This document shows positions 18,114-27,211 of a DNA stretch of 64,000 bases, piece after piece; position 1 is the stretch's first letter, and each line of letters starts with the position of its first letter. The notes below the pieces were generated by a model that was not told the origin of the DNA, made no database searches, and saw nothing but the letters and a program-made list of their open reading frames with translations. Made by a program: the position numbers and the translations under genes. Source of the DNA: Leptomonas pyrrhocoris (lineage: Eukaryota > Euglenozoa > Kinetoplastea > Trypanosomatida > Trypanosomatidae); NCBI RefSeq assembly GCF_001293395.1, contig NW_015438366.1:456721-520720 (forward strand), read 5' to 3'.

Positions 18114-19448
18114 TCACATCGCCGACAACATCACCACGGCGACGACAGCGACAACCGCCACCAGCGCGGACACAACGCCGTGCGCACCGTTGCACGACCA
18201 GCCCACCCAGGCGCGGTTGCCGTACTCATCCACGTTCGCACAGCAAATGAACTCTTTGTTCAGCTGAAGCGCAGAGCAGTTCACCGTGGCGTTCCACATG
18301 TCGAAGACGGCATCGCCGCACTTCCACGCGTCGCCAGTGATGTTGTAGTCACTGCAGCAGATGCCGGCCTTGTACGTGTTCAGCTGCGCATCCGCTGTAC
18401 CCCTCGTGTTGTTGCACATCGACTTCATAAAGGCGGCGAAATCAGAGGGACGCGCGGTAGTTGGGTGGCGCGTCGTCGTGGTGGTCGTGGTTGTGGACGT
18501 GGTGGTCGTGGGCGCCGGTGTCGTGGTCGTGGTGGTCGTCGGCGCCGGTGTCGTGGTCGTCGTGGGAATGCACGGCAGCGCAGTCGCACAGGTGCTCGCA
18601 GAGTACTTCGGCTCGATCGCCACACGCAGCGTCCTCGATGTCCTCCACGACCCCGGAACGCACCCGCAGAAACCGTTGCCAATCAGCGTCAAGCGCGTCA
18701 GTTTGGGCATCTCCGCCCACGAGGCAGGGAGGCTTCCGGAAAGTTTGCAATTGTGCAGCTGAACCATGGTCAAGACGGGCAGCACAGACCACTCAGGGGG
18801 CAGCACACCGCTCACCTGCGTGCCGTACGCAGCAAACGTTGTCAGTGACGTCATGCCGCTCCACTCACGGGGCAGCGAGCCGCCCACCGACGTGGAGAAA
18901 AGCGACAGAAACTGCAGCCTCTTTAGCGCAGACCACGAGGCGGGCAGCGTCCCAGACACACTCGTCGACGAAAAGTCCAGCACCGTCAGGTACGTCAGGC
19001 GCGACCAGCTGTCAGGCAGGGTGCCGCTCACAGCAGCCCTTTGGTTTTGGAGCGAAATCGTGTCCAGCATCACTTGCGAGCCGTCCACGTCCGCGGGAAC
19101 GTCGGGCAGCGTGCCGCCGGAAGTCAGCGACGACGTCATAAGGTACACGGAGGACCCAAAGCAGCTCACGCCCTCCCAGTCGCAGAACGACGATCCAGTC
19201 CACACGCCCTTCAGCTCAGGCATCGCATCAGCGAACGCCTGCAGCATCTTCAGCGTGTTGGTCTGCTGCGCATAGGTGAAGGTGTAGGACGCGAGGGCCT
19301 CAACGCGTGGCACCCGGGGCATCTCCATCTCCAACGGCAGCTCCATCTCCTCCACGATGGCACGGCTCACGTGTGCGCCGCTCGTGAAGAGCAGCACCAC
19401 GAGAGCCATTATGGCCGCCAGCACAACGCGGCGAAGACTCTGGGCCAT
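18114..19448 (-). CDS. PSA-2/GP46-type leucine-rich-repeat surface antigen (GPI-anchored)
   Basis: The ATG at 19448 gives 444 residues; the frame's first codon at 19454 is GTG. The domains in order are as follows. A signal peptide (1 to about 30) has a long hydrophobic core. An N-terminal cap has the FCDWEGVSC motif (89-96). Five 24-residue leucine-rich repeats of the form SGtLPasWs.L..L..L.fs.T.v run from about 141 to 260, followed by one degenerate unit. A Thr/Pro mucin-like stalk spans 295-333. A cysteine-rich domain carries C345, C364, C365, C377, C391, C402, C403 and C419. A C-terminal hydrophobic tail (about 424-442) is typical of a GPI-anchor signal. This is the architecture of the promastigote surface antigen family, abundant glycoproteins of Leishmania and relatives linked to complement resistance and macrophage attachment. 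The Thr stalk is a likely target of O-/phosphoglycosylation. PSA genes often occur in tandem arrays; only one copy is seen here. Confidence 0.93.
   Translation of the reverse strand: MAQSLRRVVLAAIMALVVLLFTSGAHVSRAIVEEMELPLEMEMPRVPRVEALASYTFTYAQQTNTLKMLQAFADAMPELKGVWTGSSFCDWEGVSCFGSSVYLMTSSLTSGGTLPDVPADVDGSQVMLDTISLQNQRAAVSGTLPDSWSRLTYLTVLDFSSTSVSGTLPASWSALKRLQFLSLFSTSVGGSLPREWSGMTSLTTFAAYGTQVSGVLPPEWSVLPVLTMVQLHNCKLSGSLPASWAEMPKLTRLTLIGNGFCGCVPGSWRTSRTLRVAIEPKYSASTCATALPCIPTTTTTPAPTTTTTTTPAPTTTTSTTTTTTTTRHPTTARPSDFAAFMKSMCNNTRGTADAQLNTYKAGICCSDYNITGDAWKCGDAVFDMWNATVNCSALQLNKEFICCANVDEYGNRAWVGWSCNGAHGVVSALVAVVAVVAVVMLSAM
18511..18560 (-). repeat. 30-bp tandem repeat encoding the Thr/Pro stalk
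   Basis: The 20-base unit ggcgccggtgtcgtggtcgt occurs at 18511 and again at 18541, so the period is 30 bases. It lies within a larger GTC/GTG-rich tract (about 18471-18567) encoding the TTTTPAPTTT-type stalk of the surface antigen. Such repeats vary in length between PSA alleles. Confidence 0.85.
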
Positions 19449-20347
19449 GGTCACGCGATGCCAGGGTGTCAGGGGGTGTCAGGGGGTGTGGGAACGGTGT
19501 GGGACGGTCGCTCAGTAGAGAAAGACGCGATGTGTGCGGTGCACGAGGGTGAGGCGAGCGGAGACGGGGGAAGAATAGTGCGCGAGGTGGAGAATTATCT
19601 GTGCGCGTGTGCGCGGGTGTGGGACGCGCAGGGCGGAGAGGGGAGAGAAGGAAAGAGAGGGGGCAGCGGAGGAGAGAGAGGTGGGCGAGACGGAGAGGGG
19701 AGAGCGGCGCAGAAGGGGGCACCGGGCGAGGGCAGCACACACACCACGTACAGCGGGGTTCAGCCGCGCTCGGTGCCGTGCACGCCAGGCAGCCGTCGCG
19801 GCCGCGCGCACATGCAACAGCACACGCACAAGCACACAAGCACACAAGCGGTCGCCGCGGCCCAGTCGGCCTCCAGCGTCGCGCCGGTGCGCACTCGCTC
19901 GCCGCAGCCACGCGCCGTCGATCCACGCGAACGCGGACGCGCGGGCTTCTGCTCGCACTCACCGCGAACGCGCCGCGCACCGCGTGCCACGACAGCGTTG
20001 AAACGCATTTGGCACATTATAGGAAAAGAAGCCACTTTGACCAGACAAAAAAGGAGCTGAAAATGAGACATCTCAGCCTGCCCATCCACTTACCGTGAGT
20101 CGTGCCGATGTCCGTGTGCGAGCGCCATTGCACTCCAGCTGCCCTCCGTGTGAGGCGCCGAAAGAGGCCACCGTGGAGAGAACAGCCTAGACTGGCGCAC
20201 AAGGCGTAGTTGTTCGGGATCTTCTGAACGATTGAGTACGTTGTCGAGACGCGATCCGAAAATGTCGCTTTTCGTTGTTGAACAAAACAGTCTGCTTGCT
20301 ACAGGTCGCTGTCGTTGTCTAGGCTCTCCTTTCGCTTTGGCGATGTG
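19449..20347. other. Spacer between the Mio-like B gene and the PSA/GP46-like gene
   Basis: It holds the 3' UTR of the Mio-like B gene and the PSA leader. A pyrimidine tract ending in AG at 19511-19512 would give a leader of about 62 bases. The leader contains a short direct repeat of caggggGTGT type. No extra gene is seen. Confidence 0.6.
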
Positions 20348-23300
20348 TCAAGAGGGAACCGACGTGTGTGTGTTAAGTGCGTTGTCGCAACACGTGCACG
20401 GACAGTTCTCGACGGGGCACTTTGTGTGCTTACCGAACCACTCGCGTAAGTGGCACGCGTGTCCGCCATGCAAGCAGACGCTGCACCAGGCGAAGAAGCG
20501 CTCGGGCGGTAGCTCCGTCGCGCGGTGCTCCATGCGTTCACCGCAGACGGTGCACATCGGCGTCTGCCACTGCCGGCACTCGGGATTACCGCAGGGGATT
20601 AGCTGCCTGCGAATAAAGTTGGTCGACACCATCGCAGACACGGAGCTTTTTCCGAGCGCGGTGGCGTGCATCGCCTGTCCGCAGTTGCAGCGCAGTTCGA
20701 CGCTGCGATGACGGTCGTTCGCGACGTCAGCGCTTTCGGTGCCCACGGCAGCAGCAGCCTCCCGCATCGACCGGTCCCGCTCGATCGTCGAGGTCGCCGT
20801 GGTCTGAGCAAACCCTTTCAGTGTTCGCTTCATCATCATGGCAGTCTGCGTCGACATCATCGCCGCTGCCGAAGAAGCTGGGGCCGCACTCATGTCTCCT
20901 CCCAGCGCCCCAAGGACAGCGGGAACTCTTTTCGGCACCGGCATACCGGAGTGGAATAGCGTCGCCGCGGCACCTGTGGCGCTGGGCGGGCCGGCACTGT
21001 CGACGCCACTCACACCGCCGCGCACACCCGGCATCCGGGCTCCCGCGCCGCCACTTTTGCGGCCGTCCTCGGCGTCGGGGCCGATCCCTGCTGCCCCGCC
21101 GCTGCCGCCCACCCCACCCACCCACGACGCACCGCCCCCCGCTCCCTCGCGCGCCCGCGCCAGCTTGACGCACTGCAGGTCCAACTGACTACGCCACAGG
21201 GAGAGGCCGAGTTCATTCAGTTGCCGCCGGTACGCCTCGCGCCATAGCCGAAACGTTGAGGAGGTGATATTGCCAAAGACCGCAATGTAGCACAGCGTCG
21301 TCTGCGTGTCGCCGGCCTCGTCAACGTACCGCTGCAAGGCACGGCAGTCGGTGCTCGCCGCCTCCACCGCCGTCACGAGCAGCAGCGAGCAGCCGCAGAT
21401 GGGGGCGAAATGGTCCACCGCGCCCCCCGCCCCCGCTGCAAAGACGTCGGCGAGGTGACCTTCCTGGGCTATCGGGCGGCCTTGCGGTCGCGGCGCGTGA
21501 AAAACGTTAAGGGGCGTAGATGCGGGGACCACCGCAGAGGACGGCAGAGCACGCTTCCCGTCAACATGCCGCTGCGTCCGTGCCACGGGCGGTGAAGGTG
21601 AAGAGTCAGTCGGTATCGGCGCGTTGGAGGGCGGTGCGGCGCCGCAGCCGGTGCTTGTCCCACTAACCAGCCCTGCACACGCGCGATACTGTTGGTGCAC
21701 GAGGACTTGTAGCACTTCGATCAGGTTGTTCACGTGCGCGCCGTGGTAATGAGGAGGCAGCAGAAGTGCAGCAGCCAGGGCTACTTTGTCAGGTGTGGCC
21801 AGGCGCGGATGCCCTCGCAGGAGACGCAGCACCACCGCTTTCTGCTCCGGCACCGTAAATAACCTGTCGAAACGAGTCGTCGTCGGCGTCGTCGTTTTTA
21901 CTGGAACGACTTCCTCCGCCTCTTCCGCGGCAGTGCCCGCGGCGGATGCGTCCGCCGTCTGCCGCTGGTCTGCGTATCGACTCTCCGCGGGATTTATCGG
22001 TTGTGACTCTGCGCGCCGTTGCCGATCCATGAGCAGCTGCAGATAGGTCAGCAAGAGATGAGCCCAAAATGTCACGCCGGGACTCTCCGGGACTGTCAGG
22101 TTGAGCAGCGCGGAGGTCTGCCCTTGTGCCGCGGAAAGCGTAAGGGCAATACTCGGGTACTGTGGATTGTGAGTGCTGTACAGGGACAGCAGCTCTGCGG
22201 CGTCCTTTAGGCGGTCGAGCAGGACCAGCACCGTCACGCGGCGCTCCAGCGCTTCCTGAAGACTTTGCTGGCCAAGACCATCACCTTGAACAAAAAACTT
22301 TTCGGCAGGGTGCCGCGGCGGATGCCTGGATGACGCGTGTTGCGGTGCTGTGCGCCGCACTTCCCCCCCTCCCTCCTCCAGGCCTCTGTGCGACGCCGCT
22401 GTATCCCCCACAGGCCCGCCATCACCCACCCCGCCACTCGCGCTCTTGTCGTGCGTGTCGACGCTGCATTGCACAGGCGGCTCTAGCCAGCCCATGGACT
22501 GCAAAATGAGCTGGTGCAACATGCCCATCGCGGCCGCGTGTGTCGGCTGCTGCTGCTCCGTGACGATGCTGCTGCCACCGGTGGTCGTTGACTTCACCCT
22601 AGTGCAGCCTGGCAGCATTGGCGTCGTTGATGTCACAGCTGCAGCGCCGCGTCCAGCCGAGCCTGCACCATCACCACCGACGTGCACGTGGGCAGCAACT
22701 GCTAACGAGCCCGGGGTGGGCAGTCGCCCTCCTCCGCTCTGCATAGTGGCGGCGGTAGCCTCGAAGGGCCTGTGGAAGAAGCCTGACAAACCTTTATGAA
22801 CTCTGTCCGTCGCGCTCGGCAGCCCCGGCAGCCCCGGTGCGGCAAAGTTGAGTGGGTTTCTGCGCATCGCTGCGGGTACGGTGGAAGATAGCGGAGATGC
22901 TGAGACCGCGACCGCCGCCTCCGTCGAGCTCACAGACTCTGTTTCCATTGAGGTCGCCACCTCTGCCAGCACCGTGGCGTTGTGCTGACAGGGACGGAAC
23001 CGTGAGGTCAAGCGCATGTCTCGCAGTCCCAGCTGCGCACGCAGTCGCCGCTCCGAGACGAGCAGCTCAAGCATGCCAGGGACAGCGCGTTGTGCGCCGA
23101 GAATGAAAGGAAAAGAAGATCTCAAATTTGCGGTGGCAGGGGTGTCCGTCGCATCCTGGTTCTCTGAGGCATCGCCTTTGCCGGTGGAGGATGGGTAGAG
23201 CAGCATGGACACGCAGCAGCCATACAAGAACGCCGAATAGGCCTCGCGGTCAATGCCTTCGTTCAACAGAACGCGCAGGTTGCGAATTGGGTCACACGAA

Positions 23301-26300
23301 AACCCACCACGCAGGCGGCGCCAGATGAGCCGTGCTCGGTCAACGCGGTGGAACTGACAGTAGCTGAGCTCCTGCGGGACGGTTGCCTGAGACGACGCGG
23401 CTCTGGCCGGTCCCGACGCATCTTCCGGCTTTTGCACCTCTGCGGTGGGAGACGAAGGGCGCGACGGGGCGCCCGTCAAAGGGGCTGACGCGCTGTGGGC
23501 TGGCGGGTCTTCGGACGCGGCAGCGCCCGTTTCACCCCGTCCCCCATTGCACATTCCGTTGCTTGGCTCTTCTCTCCGATGCGGCATCGTCTTTGCCGCC
23601 TGGGCCGGACCCGCACGCCGCGTCTGCGAGGCACGGACGGCCGGCGCAGTGAACAACTTCGCCTGCACCGTCGCACGGTCGGGCACGCCGGGCAAGACCC
23701 CGGCCGTGACCTCCGCTGTCCCGCCATAGCTCTGCCCCGCGGCCGCGTCTCCCCCATTCCGGCTGGTGTAGCTCAGATTGCCGTCGCAACCGGCCTGTCG
23801 CTCCGCGTGGCGCTCGCGCGGACCACCCGCCACGTTTGTGTTCACGTCATCTGTGGCAGTGGTTGTGTTGTGGTGGTGGTGGCTGCTGCCTGCGCCATCG
23901 GCACTTCGCACGTCCTCGTCTTCATCCTCTTCGTCTTCGTCCTCCTCGTCCAGCAGTCCGAGTCCCATCAAGTCGACGGGGTGATCCTTCCGTCGTCGCG
24001 CTGCGGCTGCCGCAGTGCCGCTGCTCGCCTCGACATCGCCACCACCACCGTTGGCACCGCCGGAAAGCAGCGGCGACGTGCCTCCTGCGGAGCCAACGAC
24101 ATTGCCGCTGTTCGCTGTCGTGGGCCCAATAGACAACGACGGCACATCGCTCTCCGCCGTTGCCGACGTCGCCGCCGCCAGCACCGCTTGCCGCTCGAGC
24201 TGTCGCATCACCGCCTCCTCGTACGCGTACATCGCCGTTTTGTACGCCATGGAGGATCGCACAAGAAAGGCGTTGGGGCCGCTGCCGACCAGTCCCACGT
24301 TCTGATTCATAATCGTCACGGTACTCCCGCGTGGGTTAAAGACCTGTGCGTAGAGCTCGCCGTTTTTGGAGTTCAACAGGAGTAGCTGCGTGAGGTCGGT
24401 ACGGCATCCGCGCTCCATGACACCGCTGATGCGCACTGCCTTGCCCTCGCCCTCGCCGCCCGCACCCGCCACATCCCGGTCTTCCTCACTGTCAACGCCC
24501 GAGTGTCGACGACGCGACGCACTCCCTTTCCCGTGGGTGCTTCGGCGCAGTGGGGAGGCGCTCGCCACGTCGCCTGTCTCACCTGCCTGCCCTCCCGCAA
24601 CGGCAGAGAGCCCCTCCGCGGAAGGCCTACACACCCACGCCACCGACGCGGCGGGGACGCGGGAGGGCAGGCGGCACTTCAGCGCCGATTGCGCCTTCAC
24701 GCTCACCTGCACCAGCGCGTTGCTGCCCTCCGTTGTCGATGAAAGCGCCGTGCCGGCCCCTTCGACGGAAGCACCGGAGCGGAAGCTGCCGGAGTCGTCG
24801 AGGAGGTCGTCCTCCGCCTCCGCCTCAGTGCCGCTGTTGTAGCTGTTGATGTTGTTGCGTGGGTGGCCACCGGCGCCGACACCCCAGCGCTCACGCAACG
24901 CTTCCGGCTCCCCCGCGCTGGCGGTGAAAGTGTGCTGCGGGCCACTGTTCGTGCCACGGCGTCGCCGGCTGCGGTGACTCGCACTTCCAGCGGCTGTCGG
25001 CGCCCCACTCCCGGTGGTGTTCCAGTGAGCACCGCTTGAGCCGCTGTTGGTGGTGGTCGCCGTGTGGGAAGCGAGTTCTTTGAAGCGGTGCACGCGCAGG
25101 CCGCCGTCGCGCGTCGTGCCCAGCACCACACTTGTCTGCGCCGCACACCAGCAGAGCGACGTGTAGCCGGCGCGAGCGTAGACTTGATAGGCCACGGGTT
25201 GGGTGGCCATGCGGACGTCCCAGAGCTGCACAATGTCGCGCATGCGAGATGTGCCGACGGTGGCGACGTAGCGCTGGGACGGGTGGCAGGCGACGTGCTC
25301 AGCGCTGCACAGCACCGACGGGGCGGCGCTGTCGGTCCCGCGTGCGCAAACCGGCACGCCGAAAACCTCCGGCGGCGCACCGAGGTAGGTTACCCCGTCA
25401 TGCGACGCCCGCAGGTCTAAAAGCTCGGCGTAGCAGCCCAGCCCGTCGCGGCGTCGAGCAGCCACGACAGTCAGGTGCGACTGCGGCATCCAGTCCAGCG
25501 CCGTCACGGGTCCGACCATCTCCCGCTGCTGAATGACGCTGCAGCTGAGGTGGTCAGCTCCGCTGTACGGCATCAGACGCGCACCACCACCACCGCCACC
25601 ACTGGTCACGGTACGTGCTGCTCCATTCACATTCGAGTTGCGAGGCTCAGCGGTGTCCTCGGTCGCGGCAGAGCTGGTGGTGGAGCTGCACCGCGTGCTG
25701 GCCGCCGAGCCGGTCAGATACTCCACATCGAGGAGCTGCACGATGCCGCCCTGTCGGCCTAGGGCCAAAATAGCGGAGTTGCGCGGGTCCCACCCGGAGG
25801 CGGTGATGGTGCGGTCGTGCCGGGGGAAGGTGCGACCTGCGGGCAGTACCATCGTCGTCGGCGGGACGCCAGGAAAAGCCTCCAGCCCATCCGTCGAAGA
25901 GGTTCGTGCGGTGGGACCGGCGAAGCTGCCGCGACGGTGTGTACACCTGCCAGTGGTGTCCCGTGCTGCGTCGGCACCACCGTCGTCGACGCTGTCGTCC
26001 TCATCGTTCTCCTCCGCCACCACTTCGTCTTCTTCGCTGCCGGAGTCGATGAGAGCCGCGGCGTGGGGAACCACCGAACTGTCGACGACGGTGTTGGGTG
26101 GGGTGGCTGCCATGCGCTCGCTGCTGGTGAGGCTGTGCGTGGGGAACGACGTGTTGCCGTGCACGCCAAAGGCGCTCGAGAAAGGTCGTGGCGGACGCAG
26201 GGAGGAGGAGGATGCGGCGTTGACGGCACCGTTCAGACCGGTGTACCGGCTGCCTCCGTTCAACCCAGCCTCCGTACCGCCGTGCCGGCGCAACGGTAGT

Positions 26301-27211
26301 GACGTCGACACACGCAGCGCCGAGAGGGTGGTGGCGTCGCTGCGGCCAATCCAGCTGTGGCCCTCGCTGCTTGCGAGAAAGAACAGGAGGCAGTCTGTCG
26401 CGCAGCTCAGGGAGAGGGTGGTAGGGACGGCGGCAGCAGCAGATGTGCTAAGGACGCCGTGGGGGGAGTTGGCGAAGCGTCCACTACGTGGGACAGGATC
26501 AATGTTTCCACCGGCCGTCGCAGAGGCGCCATGGTTAATGGGGACGGGAAAGGCGTGGCCCGTGGTCACCCCGCTGTCCTGCGCACTCGCCGTCGCTTCC
26601 GTCGGCGGCGCTGCCCACTTTTGCGTCGATTTGTGGTACTTCCCTCCCAAGGCGGAGTCGGCGCCGTTGCCGTGGACGGTGGCTGTCGTTCTGCCGCTGC
26701 TGCTGCAGTGCACCGTGTGGAAGGGTATGAGGGGCGACCCCCAGCGATGGACTGACGACGCCTCATCAGGCAGTCGCTGCTCCGGGTGCTCATGGAAGAG
26801 TGCGGCGGCGGCAGAGGTAGGGATATAAGAAGAAGAAGTATGACGGTGCGTGTTGCTGACGCTGGACGTTGGGTAAAGCGGGGAGGCGGTAGGAGGATAA
26901 TCGTCCGCTCGAAAAGCCCCGCCCGGGCGGCTCGCCCCGGTGCCGTTGGCAGTCAGGCGATACAACATGCGCAGATGCTCCCGTGGCACGCACGCCGGCG
27001 CGGCAGCGATGCGGCGGGAAACGCTGATCTCGTCGAGGTGAAACCCGGGTACTGCTGCGCCGCCACTGCCCAGCTCCCCCACCGCCTCCGCCGCAGCCGT
27101 TATGTCCCCGACAAAAGGTAAGACGCGGTCAAGGACGTAGTAGAGTCGCACTTGGGTGGAGGTGGCACTGGCGTAGATGCCGGTGTCACCCGGTTGTTTG
27201 CTGAGCAGCAT
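20348..27211 (-). CDS. MIOS: Mio/MIOS-like GATOR2 (SEA complex) protein B
   Basis: The ATG at 27211 gives 2287 residues; the longer open frame begins with GTG. Propeller-type blades are visible around residue 470 (ITASGWDPRNSAILALG) and later (QRYVATVGTSRMRDIVQLWD). After a long disordered stretch comes the conserved Mio helical region: RLIWRRLRGGFSCDPIRN near 1300 and YVDEAGDTQTTLCYIAVFG near 1967, close to MIOS YVDRTGDVQTASYCMLQG. Next come a W-rich helix and a complete C-terminal zinc module (CNCG, CGNPEC, CTVC, WCSVC, HGGH, CPVENCPCTC; about 2150-2275). This fits MIOS/Sea4 better than WDR24 or WDR59. The expected role is GATOR2 assembly and amino-acid signalling to TORC1 at the lysosome. 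It is much longer than metazoan MIOS (about 875 residues) because of low-complexity insertions. A second, divergent Mio-like gene lies two genes downstream. Confidence 0.82.
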   Translation of the reverse strand: MLLSKQPGDTGIYASATSTQVRLYYVLDRVLPFVGDITAAAEAVGELGSGGAAVPGFHLDEISVSRRIAAAPACVPREHLRMLYRLTANGTGASRPGGAFRADDYPPTASPLYPTSSVSNTHRHTSSSYIPTSAAAALFHEHPEQRLPDEASSVHRWGSPLIPFHTVHCSSSGRTTATVHGNGADSALGGKYHKSTQKWAAPPTEATASAQDSGVTTGHAFPVPINHGASATAGGNIDPVPRSGRFANSPHGVLSTSAAAAVPTTLSLSCATDCLLFFLASSEGHSWIGRSDATTLSALRVSTSLPLRRHGGTEAGLNGGSRYTGLNGAVNAASSSSLRPPRPFSSAFGVHGNTSFPTHSLTSSERMAATPPNTVVDSSVVPHAAALIDSGSEEDEVVAEENDEDDSVDDGGADAARDTTGRCTHRRGSFAGPTARTSSTDGLEAFPGVPPTTMVLPAGRTFPRHDRTITASGWDPRNSAILALGRQGGIVQLLDVEYLTGSAASTRCSSTTSSAATEDTAEPRNSNVNGAARTVTSGGGGGGARLMPYSGADHLSCSVIQQREMVGPVTALDWMPQSHLTVVAARRRDGLGCYAELLDLRASHDGVTYLGAPPEVFGVPVCARGTDSAAPSVLCSAEHVACHPSQRYVATVGTSRMRDIVQLWDVRMATQPVAYQVYARAGYTSLCWCAAQTSVVLGTTRDGGLRVHRFKELASHTATTTNSGSSGAHWNTTGSGAPTAAGSASHRSRRRRGTNSGPQHTFTASAGEPEALRERWGVGAGGHPRNNINSYNSGTEAEAEDDLLDDSGSFRSGASVEGAGTALSSTTEGSNALVQVSVKAQSALKCRLPSRVPAASVAWVCRPSAEGLSAVAGGQAGETGDVASASPLRRSTHGKGSASRRRHSGVDSEEDRDVAGAGGEGEGKAVRISGVMERGCRTDLTQLLLLNSKNGELYAQVFNPRGSTVTIMNQNVGLVGSGPNAFLVRSSMAYKTAMYAYEEAVMRQLERQAVLAAATSATAESDVPSLSIGPTTANSGNVVGSAGGTSPLLSGGANGGGGDVEASSGTAAAAARRRKDHPVDLMGLGLLDEEDEDEEDEDEDVRSADGAGSSHHHHNTTTATDDVNTNVAGGPRERHAERQAGCDGNLSYTSRNGGDAAAGQSYGGTAEVTAGVLPGVPDRATVQAKLFTAPAVRASQTRRAGPAQAAKTMPHRREEPSNGMCNGGRGETGAAASEDPPAHSASAPLTGAPSRPSSPTAEVQKPEDASGPARAASSQATVPQELSYCQFHRVDRARLIWRRLRGGFSCDPIRNLRVLLNEGIDREAYSAFLYGCCVSMLLYPSSTGKGDASENQDATDTPATANLRSSFPFILGAQRAVPGMLELLVSERRLRAQLGLRDMRLTSRFRPCQHNATVLAEVATSMETESVSSTEAAVAVSASPLSSTVPAAMRRNPLNFAAPGLPGLPSATDRVHKGLSGFFHRPFEATAATMQSGGGRLPTPGSLAVAAHVHVGGDGAGSAGRGAAAVTSTTPMLPGCTRVKSTTTGGSSIVTEQQQPTHAAAMGMLHQLILQSMGWLEPPVQCSVDTHDKSASGGVGDGGPVGDTAASHRGLEEGGGEVRRTAPQHASSRHPPRHPAEKFFVQGDGLGQQSLQEALERRVTVLVLLDRLKDAAELLSLYSTHNPQYPSIALTLSAAQGQTSALLNLTVPESPGVTFWAHLLLTYLQLLMDRQRRAESQPINPAESRYADQRQTADASAAGTAAEEAEEVVPVKTTTPTTTRFDRLFTVPEQKAVVLRLLRGHPRLATPDKVALAAALLLPPHYHGAHVNNLIEVLQVLVHQQYRACAGLVSGTSTGCGAAPPSNAPIPTDSSPSPPVARTQRHVDGKRALPSSAVVPASTPLNVFHAPRPQGRPIAQEGHLADVFAAGAGGAVDHFAPICGCSLLLVTAVEAASTDCRALQRYVDEAGDTQTTLCYIAVFGNITSSTFRLWREAYRRQLNELGLSLWRSQLDLQCVKLARAREGAGGGASWVGGVGGSGGAAGIGPDAEDGRKSGGAGARMPGVRGGVSGVDSAGPPSATGAAATLFHSGMPVPKRVPAVLGALGGDMSAAPASSAAAMMSTQTAMMMKRTLKGFAQTTATSTIERDRSMREAAAAVGTESADVANDRHRSVELRCNCGQAMHATALGKSSVSAMVSTNFIRRQLIPCGNPECRQWQTPMCTVCGERMEHRATELPPERFFAWCSVCLHGGHACHLREWFGKHTKCPVENCPCTCCDNALNTHTSVPS

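Noticed and set aside
25533-26828. Long plus-strand open frame (431 codons) antisense to Mio-like B
   Set aside because: It lies wholly within a well-supported minus-strand gene. It arises from GC-rich codon bias on the opposite strand and shows no recognisable motif or acceptor.
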